Assembly: GCA_965372355.1 (NCBI GenBank)
Contig: CBDVBZ010000071.1
Coordinates: forward strand, 1-18,492
DNA: 18,492 bases
DNA from: CBDVBZ01 sp965372355
GTDB taxonomy: Bacteria > Krumholzibacteriota > Krumholzibacteriia > WVZY01
Reading direction: 5' to 3'
In this document: positions 15,301 to 18,492 of the stretch, piece by piece
Layout of the letters: each line of letters opens with the position of its first letter
How positions within the stretch are numbered: the stretch's first letter is position 1
Notes under the pieces: generated by a model
Database searches by the model: none
Told to the model about the DNA's origin: nothing
Seen by the model: the letters and a program-made list of their open reading frames with translations, nothing else
Program-made: the position numbers and the translations under genes

Positions 15301-18300
15301 GGTCAGGCATCAGATTGAAATCCAGCGCACTGTCGGCGTCGATCTCTGCTGTGAGCACGGACGGGTTCGTGTTGCTCTCAATCGAAAACAACAGGGCACT
15401 CCCATCTTCCAAATCCCGGAACACGTCGTTCAGATCCCGGTAGTTGTCGATCAATCCGTTCTCCATAACCGTCGTGTCCGGCATCACCGAGGCGACAACC
15501 GGCGCATCGTTCACCGGCGTCACCGTCACGAGAACCGTGTCCAGCACGGACAACGCTCCGGAGTCCGTCGCCTGGATCACAATGCTGGCCGAGCCGTTCT
15601 CGTCCGCTGCGAAGCTCATATCCAGGGTGCTGTCTGAGAAATCGATTGTCGGTGTCACCAGGGAGGGATTGCTGTTGCTCTGGATCGTAAACGCCAGTGC
15701 ACTCGCATCCTCGAGATCCGAGAACACATCGTTCAGGTCCCGGTAGCCGGCAACCGGCGGGCTGTCCTCGCTCACTGTGGTATCCGGCACCGCCGACACG
15801 ATAGCCGGCACATCGTTCACCGGTGTCACCGTCACCATCAGCGTGTCGGCCACCGGAAGTCCCCCGGAGTCCATCGCACGGACTACAATAGTGGCGGCGC
15901 CGTTTTGGTCGGCTACGAAGCTCAAGTCCAGAGTGCTGTCCGAGAAATCGATTGTTGGCGTAACCAGGGAGAGATTGCTGTTGCTCTGCACGGTGAACGT
16001 CAGTGCGTTCCCGTCCTCCTGGTCCCAGAAGACGTCATTCAAATCACGATAGGCATCGATCGGAGCGCTGTCCTCGGCGACCGTCGTATCCGGGATCGCC
16101 AATACGACGGTGGGAGGATCGCTCTCGAGAGCGACCGACACAACGACCGTGTCATCCACCGAGATCGCACCGGAATCGGTCGCCCGGATGACGAGCGTTG
16201 CTACACCGCTTTTGCCAGCCTTAAAGCTCAGGTCGAGCGCGCTGTCTGCATCGATCGTCGCCGTCAACAGCGAGTTGTTGCTGTTGCTGTGGACCGCGAA
16301 GGTCAGCGCGCTGCCGTCCTCCACATCCGAGAACACATCATTCAAATCGCGGTAGTTATCCACGGGTGGGTCATCCTCGGTGACGGTCGTATCCGGGATC
16401 GCCGCAGCAACGACCGGAGCATCGTTCACCGGTGTCACGGTCACGACGAACGTATCCTGCGCCGATAACACGCCGGAGTCCGTCGCCCCGACCACCACGG
16501 TGGCCGAGCCAAACTGGTTGAAAGCAAAGATCAGGGCCACCGTGCTGTCCACCCCGCTGACCGCGGCCGTCACGAGCGATGGATTGCTGTTGCTCTGTAT
16601 CACAAACGCTAGTGCGTCCCCGTCCTCCACATCTGAGAACACATCGTTCAAGTCGCGATAGGTGATGATGGGCAGGTTGTCCTCATTCACCGTCGTATCG
16701 GGAATCGCCGCGGCGACAATCGGTGTGTCGTTCACCGGTGTCACGGTCACGACGAACGTATCCGTCACCGATAAGGCCCCCGAGTCTGTCGCCCGGATCA
16801 CAAGTGTCGCCGAGCCACTCAGATTCGCGCCAAAGCTTACGCTCAACGTACCATCCGAGGGATCGATCGTCGGTGTTACCAGTACGGAGTTGCTGTTGCT
16901 CTCGATCGTGAACGCCAGCGCGCTCCCGTCTTCGGTATCCGAAAAGACGTCATTCAAGTCACGATAGTCGGCAAGCGGCGGGCTATCCTCCAACACCGTC
17001 GTATCAGCAATTGCCGACGCGACCACGGGCGCCGTATTGAACGGCGTCACCGTCACCACCAGCGTGTCATCCACCGTGAGCGCTCCCGAGTCCGTCGCCC
17101 GAACCACGATCGTCGCCGTGCCCGTCTGTGCCGCCGAAAAACTCAAATCCAACGCGCTGTCCGCGTCGATCGTTGCGTCGACCAGACCCGAGTTGGAGTT
17201 ACTATGGATGGCAAACCCGAGCGCGCTGCCATCCTCGAGATCGGTAAAAACGTCGTTGAGGTCCCGGTAGTTGCTCACCGGCGAACTGCTCTCGAACACC
17301 GTCGTGTCGGGTATCGCGGAGGCAACCGAAGGCGGGAAGTTGAGCTCGACGACCGACACGACAAACGTGTCCTGCACCGTCGCCAGATCGGAATCCAGCG
17401 CGCGGATCACGATCGTCGCCGTTCCCAGAACGCCTGGCTTGATCGTCAAATCCAGTGTGCTATCCGCCTGGTCTATCGCGACCCCGACGAGCGATGTGTC
17501 GCTCACACTGATCACGGAGAACGAAAGCGAGTCGCCGTCTTCGGCGTCCGTAAAGACATCGTTCAGATCGCGGTAGTTATTGATGGGCGAGCTGTTCTCG
17601 GCGACCGTCGTATCCGGAATGGCATTGGCCACCGTCGGCGCGTTGTTCGTTGGCGGCAACCCGGGGCCGCCGATCGACGATACATTGAGCAGCAGGTTGG
17701 GCGTGCCGCCGCTTTGGCTGAACGAGTGCTGGTTGATGCGGCCCGATGTAGCGGCGGCCACCAGCGCGGCGGCCACCTCAGCCGGTGTGGCGCCGGGGTT
17801 CTCCGTCAGATAGAGCGCGGCGGCTCCTGCGACCTGCGGGGCAGCCTGGGAGGTCCCGCTCTGTATCTGCGTCGCGTCGTTGCTCGTGTACCAGGTGGAA
17901 AGAACCTCTGAGCCCGGCGCAAGAATGTCGACGCATGTTCCATAGTTGGAGAAATAGGACTCGTCGTCATCGATTTCCGTCGCCCCCACCGTGATCGCGC
18001 TCGGTGCGTTGCCGGGCGAAATCGTGCATGCATCCGCCGGTATGATCTGATTACCCGCGGAGATCACGTAGGTGAACCCAGCCGCGATCGAGTTCTCTAC
18101 CGCATCGGTCAGCGCCTGCGACATGAGATACCCGAGGCTCATATTCACGACAGCGGGCAGCAGACCATTCGCGGTGATCCAATCCACGGCGGCCAACGCC
18201 GTGGAGGCGATGCCGTTGTTGTTACAGTCGATCACGCGCGCCGCCCAGATCGTGGCATCTTTGGCCACACCGAACGAACTGCCCGCCACGATGCCGGCCA

Positions 18301-18492
18301 CGTGGGTACCGTGACCGCTACAGTCTTCGGCGCTGCCGTGGGCGTCGCCCACAAAATCGCCATTGTTGCCGTTGGGAACGAACTGGACGCGTCCGCCGAA
18401 ATCGCTGTGGGTTGATCGGACACCCGAGTCGATGATATAGACGTTGAGCCCGGAGCCGTCGTTGCCATAGTTGTACGTGTTGTTCAACGGCA
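9392..18492 (-). CDS. Giant secreted subtilase with 24 cadherin-like repeats (5'-partial)
   Basis: An uninterrupted frame of over 3,030 codons, open to the right edge, so the signal peptide and propeptide lie outside. Residues are counted from the TTG at 18485-18487, which is internal and not a start. About 1-260 is a proteinase K-like S8 domain with catalytic Asp20 (YIIDSGV), His59 (GHGTHVAG), oxyanion Asn146 (SAGN) and Ser213 (SGTSQAAP). It has four cysteines (56, 88, 154, 185) that could form disulfides. Residues 281-2928 are 24 acidic repeats of 100-102 residues resembling cadherin-like / dystroglycan-type domains. Their pattern is NDAPVV-AIPDTTV-ED-YRDLNDVFSD-EDG-SNSN-SLVT-RATDSG-VTVTPV. 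Repeat 18 carries a large insert. The end (about 2941-3031) is a FlgD-Ig-like / T9SS-type sorting domain. The expected product is a very long surface-anchored or released fibre with a protease head. The stop converges on the glycosyltransferase operon; I see no strong terminator between them. Confidence 0.93.
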   Translation of the reverse strand, partial: PLNNTYNYGNDGSGLNVYIIDSGVRSTHSDFGGRVQFVPNGNNGDFVGDAHGSAEDCSGHGTHVAGIVAGSSFGVAKDATIWAARVIDCNNNGIASTALAAVDWITANGLLPAVVNMSLGYLMSQALTDAVENSIAAGFTYVISAGNQIIPADACTISPGNAPSAITVGATEIDDDESYFSNYGTCVDILAPGSEVLSTWYTSNDATQIQSGTSQAAPQVAGAAALYLTENPGATPAEVAAALVAAATSGRINQHSFSQSGGTPNLLLNVSSIGGPGLPPTNNAPTVANAIPDTTVAENSSPINNYRDLNDVFTDAEDGDSLSFSVISVSDTSLVGVAIDQADSTLDLTIKPGVLGTATIVIRALDSDLATVQDTFVVSVVELNFPPSVASAIPDTTVFESSSPVSNYRDLNDVFTDLEDGSALGFAIHSNSNSGLVDATIDADSALDLSFSAAQTGTATIVVRATDSGALTVDDTLVVTVTPFNTAPVVASAIADTTVLEDSPPLADYRDLNDVFSDTEDGSALAFTIESNSNSVLVTPTIDPSDGTLSVSFGANLSGSATLVIRATDSGALSVTDTFVVTVTPVNDTPIVAAAIPDTTVNEDNLPIITYRDLNDVFSDVEDGDALAFVIQSNSNPSLVTAAVSGVDSTVALIFAFNQFGSATVVVGATDSGVLSAQDTFVVTVTPVNDAPVVAAAIPDTTVTEDDPPVDNYRDLNDVFSDVEDGSALTFAVHSNSNNSLLTATIDADSALDLSFKAGKSGVATLVIRATDSGAISVDDTVVVSVALESDPPTVVLAIPDTTVAEDSAPIDAYRDLNDVFWDQEDGNALTFTVQSNSNLSLVTPTIDFSDSTLDLSFVADQNGAATIVVRAMDSGGLPVADTLMVTVTPVNDVPAIVSAVPDTTVSEDSPPVAGYRDLNDVFSDLEDASALAFTIQSNSNPSLVTPTIDFSDSTLDMSFAADENGSASIVIQATDSGALSVLDTVLVTVTPVNDAPVVASVMPDTTVMENGLIDNYRDLNDVFRDLEDGSALLFSIESNTNPSVLTAEIDADSALDFNLMPDQSGPATIVIRATDSGGLTADDTLTVTVTPVNDAPVVAVAMPDTTVGEDSPPIAAYRDLNDVFSDVEDGSALAFVIQSNSNPALVTATIDDVDSTLGLSFAADLSGSATILIRATDSGSLTVDDTITVTVSPVNDPPMLVSAIPDTMVTKDSPPINGYRDLNDIFSDLEDGNALAFTIQSNSNLSLVTPTIQSSDSTLDLSFAPGQSGAATITIRATDSGGLWVDETLIVTVVGENNAPIVVSAMPDTTVNEDSAPISNYRDLNNVFLDVEEGSALTFAVQSNSNPSLVTATIDGVDSTLDFSFGPNANGAATVVVRATDSSALSVHDTIVVTVTPVNDSPVVVSAVQDTTINDDASVLNYLDLEDVFYDLEDGSALTYTVEVNTNTDLVTAVIDPADSTLDLIMGTTQSGQSIMVIRATDSQGAWVEDIFIVWVNSVNDAPLVVSAMPDTTVDMDSLPVDDYRVLTDVFTDEEDGSGLTFEVHSNSNPSLVTPTIDPGDALDLSFAGGGSGEATIVIRATDSGALSVDDTLVVNVEIGNYPPVVVSAMPDTTVGEDNPAIDLYRDLNEVFWDPEDGSVLTFAIQSSSNPALVTPTIDSSDSSLDMSFAPEQGGTATVVIRATDSGGLWVEDDIVVTVISVNDRPVVVSAIPDTMVSEDSAPVGGYRDLNHVFSDAEQGGALSFEVKYNSNPLLVNAVIDADSALNLSFASGQSGVAAIVIRARDSGGLWVDETFEVTVTPVNDAPMVIAAMPDTTVFEGGPAIDGYRDLNDVFSDLEDGSALTFTVASNSNPSLVTPTIDPTDSTLDLSFAAGQSGAATLAIRATDSGGLFVEDTFVLTVTSVNDAPVVIAAMADTTVAEDSAPIAGYRDLNDVFSDVEDGGSLSFAIQSNSNPGLVTPTIQSSDSTLDLSFAPGQSGAATITIRATDSGGLFVDDSFVITVTPVSGAPTVVSAIPDTTVSEGNPSFAYRDLNSVFEDDGALAFTIESNSNPGLVTATTTPSTTGEVTFRSVSTASVDTNGTTVNIDKPAGTVQGDLLIASMTSDGSRTLSPPGASWTLIEGGDGNPLDNTPSLGVWYKIAGASEPSVYTFTNSADTQHYMALLRYDGHDPVSPINASAIANSTGSTAPTAPDVTTTVDGCRIVRLFGADDNDTPYTVPGGYSERYNGVSGTAGGTCGSAGGDADQAVAGATGIAAFSMNASEEWRAVTVAIAPAEGAPGDSLRLAFTPAASGAATIVVRATDPGDLYAEDAFVVTVDAVNDAPIIVSAMPDTTVGEDNAPIADYRDLNDVFSDTEDGGALAFTVQSNSNPALVTPTIDPMDSTLDMSFGADLSGSATLVIRATDSGALSVEDTLVVTVTPVNDAPLVASAMPDTTVLEDSAPVADYRDLNNVFSDAEDGNALAFTVASNSDPSLVTPTIDPTDSTLDLSFAPGLSGTATIIIRATDSGSLTVDDTLVVTVTPVNNAPTVVAAVPDTTVIENSPLIDAYRDLNDVFSDIEDGSALSFVVHSNSDPLLVSVTIDADSALDLSFAAGLNGEATVVIRATDSGALTVNDTLVVTVTPANDAPTVVAAIPDTTVAEDSAPINGYRDLNDVFTDTENGNALAFTIEGNTNPSLVSVTIDADSALDLSPSAGESGSAVITVRATDSGALWVEDAFKITVGANATPIVVSAIPDTTINDDASVLGYRDLNDVFADVEDGDALIFSVEVNTNPDLVTATVDPGDSTLDLNMGTEQSGMSVLVIRATDSGGLWVEDIVLISVTAVNDAPVLVQAMPDTSVSSNAPPVDGYRVLTDVFTDEEDGSALTFVVHSNSNPTLMTATVDPADSTLDLSFAPDQGGEATIVVRATDTGGRSVDDTLMVTVGTASAVGEQVYPDGFALHQNVPNPFNPTTTISFDIAAPGRVDLRIYDVSGRLVRTLVSRELPSARHIFQWDGRDDNGAIVASGVYFYRLTTRDFRATKKMLLLK
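9395..9666 (-). other. FlgD-Ig-like / T9SS-type C-terminal sorting domain
   Basis: The last 90 or so residues show ALHQNVPNPFNPTT, the strand VDLRIYDVSGRLVRTL, FQWDGRDDNG, then VASGVYFYRL and a basic KKMLLLK end. This matches C-terminal sorting tails that direct proteins through type IX secretion in Bacteroidetes and related FCB phyla, where the tail is normally removed and the protein attached to the surface or released. No secretion genes are in the window. Confidence 0.85.
9704..10306 (-). repeat. Variant repeat pair 23-24, related to pair 12-13
   Basis: Repeat 23 has TINDDASVL, EVNTN and SGMSVLVIRATDS with WVEDI. Repeat 24 has YRVLTDVFTDEEDGS and lies next to the sorting domain. The pair is eleven repeats away from its partner and has since diverged at many positions, so this is an older event than the 98-base exact copy. 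Confidence 0.75.
11650..12300 (-). other. Foreign module inserted inside cadherin-like repeat 18
   Basis: Repeat 18 begins normally but after NPGLVTATTTPSTT leaves the repeat pattern for about 213 residues. It rejoins it at DSLRLAFTPAASGAATIVVRATD. The insert has IDKPAGTVQGDLLIASM, ASWTLIEGG, LGVWYKIAG, EPSVYTFTNS, MALLRYDGHDP, CRIVRLFGADDN and a final AVTVAIAPA. This resembles a beta-rich, jelly-roll-like module I have seen in other secreted bacterial multidomain proteins, but I cannot name its family with certainty. It holds the only two cysteines outside the protease domain (in DGCRIV and GGTCGS). The host repeat also lacks about four residues of the usual SD-x-EDGS segment. Confidence 0.8.
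12516..12613 (-). repeat. 98-base exact repeat, copy in cadherin-like repeat 17
   Basis: This stretch is identical base for base to 14649-14746 in repeat 10, in the same phase (both end 159 bases inside their repeat start). It encodes the VTPTIQSSDSTLDLSFAPGQ and following GAATITIRATDS region. Neighbouring repeats share the protein pattern but differ at many synonymous sites, so identity over 98 bases points to a recent copy event. Confidence 0.85.
13688..14293 (-). repeat. Variant repeat pair 12-13, related to pair 23-24
   Basis: Repeat 12 has TINDDASVL in place of TVxEDSxPI, then EVNTN and SGQSIMVIRATDS with WVEDI. Repeat 13 has YRVLTDVFTDEEDGS. These variants occur in the same order only in repeats 23-24, so the two-repeat block was copied together. 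Confidence 0.75.
14649..14746 (-). repeat. 98-base exact repeat, copy in cadherin-like repeat 10
   Basis: Partner of 12516-12613, 2,133 bases away, which equals seven repeat units. Sequences on either side diverge at once, so the shared tract is shorter than one repeat, as expected of gene conversion rather than duplication of a whole unit. Confidence 0.85.
17700..18487 (-). other. Subtilisin-family (S8, proteinase K-like) catalytic domain
   Basis: The domain is complete in its triad. Asp lies at 18428-18430, His at 18311-18313, oxyanion Asn at 18050-18052 and Ser at 17849-17851. The serine motif reads GTSQAAPQVAG instead of the usual GTSMAAPHVAG, so Met and His are both Gln; the nucleophile and following Ala-Ala-Pro are intact. 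The preceding calcium-site and substrate-cleft segments look normal. The domain is probably an active serine endopeptidase. Confidence 0.92.

Larger units (their letters stand above)
9704..17647 (-). repeat. 24 tandem in-frame cadherin-like repeats, period 300-306 bases
   Basis: Repeats 1 to 24 run in coding order from 17647 down to 9704. Their start coordinates are 17647, 17341, 17038, 16732, 16426, 16123, 15817, 15511, 15211, 14905, 14599, 14293, 13990, 13687, 13381, 13078, 12772, 12466, 11521, 11215, 10909, 10606, 10306 and 10003. All periods are multiples of three. Repeat 18 (12466-11522) is 945 bases because of an insert. I saw no cysteine in the repeats outside that insert. Acidic, Asn and Thr content is high, consistent with calcium-binding beta-sandwiches. 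Fifteen of 23 junctions have the N-D-x-P cadherin-type linker. Confidence 0.92.

Noticed and set aside
9704..17647. Tandem repeat array as a CRISPR or intergenic satellite
   Set aside because: The unit is about 303 bases, coding, divisible by three and diverged between copies under protein constraint. There are no short identical repeats with unique spacers.
10002..17911. Many plus-strand open frames of 60-235 codons across the tandem repeat array
   Set aside because: They recur once per repeat with near-identical low-complexity Ser/Val/Thr products and ends such as SFRSR. This is expected when a GC-rich coding repeat with a period divisible by three is read antisense. None has an independent ribosome site or recognisable family.
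18485..18487. TTG as the start codon of the giant protein
   Set aside because: The frame is still open to the window edge, and the sequence before Asp20 of the subtilase is too short to include a signal peptide or propeptide. The TTG is read as an internal leucine.

Overview
This 18.5 kb window is bacterial, with no intron, plasmid, phage or insertion-sequence signature. The most telling taxonomic clue is the C-terminus of the giant minus-strand protein. It has an 'NVPNPFNP' start, a 'GRLVRTL' core, a 'WDGRDDNG' stretch and a 'GVYFYRL...KKMLLLK' end. This FlgD-Ig-like / type IX secretion sorting tail is typical of the FCB group and allied uncultured phyla (Eisenbacteria-, Krumholzibacteria- or Latescibacteria-like). 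I infer the lineage only at that level.

Left block (1-3861, minus strand): a selenocysteine tRNA (selC) with its own promoter, and an amino-sugar operon read glmM-like mutase -> glmS -> ridA. The operon has a strong promoter that carries an operator-like inverted repeat. Together GlmS and the mutase make glucosamine-6-P and then glucosamine-1-P for UDP-GlcNAc. RidA is a housekeeping imine/enamine deaminase. selC implies a selenoprotein pathway elsewhere in the genome; I found no selenoprotein gene here.

Middle (3862-5220): two unrecognised genes, a plus-strand 234-residue protein and a minus-strand 72-residue His-rich protein, converging on each other. The small gene is preceded by a promoter and then, unusually, by a perfect-looking intrinsic terminator before its start codon, as in an attenuator.

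Glycosylation block (5221-9339, plus strand): a DPM1-like GT2 polyprenyl-phosphate sugar synthase, a membrane GT-C protein with four C-terminal TPRs resembling eukaryotic TMTC O-mannosyltransferases, and a GT39/PMT-like membrane glycosyltransferase. The first two overlap by ATGA. The third follows after 70 bases.

Right block (9392 to the window edge, minus strand): a protein of at least 3,030 residues, missing only its N-terminus. It comprises a subtilisin-family protease domain, 24 tandem cadherin-like repeats of about 101 residues, one of them split by a foreign module of about 213 residues, and the sorting domain. It converges on the glycosylation block.

The most interesting reading is the adjacency of TMTC-like glycosylation machinery and a cadherin-repeat surface protein. 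In animals, TMTC proteins O-mannosylate cadherin domains using dolichyl-phosphate-mannose. This window may hold a bacterial counterpart: lipid-sugar donor synthase, two membrane transferases and a giant cadherin-like acceptor. That link is inference from neighbourhood and families, not shown by the sequence.
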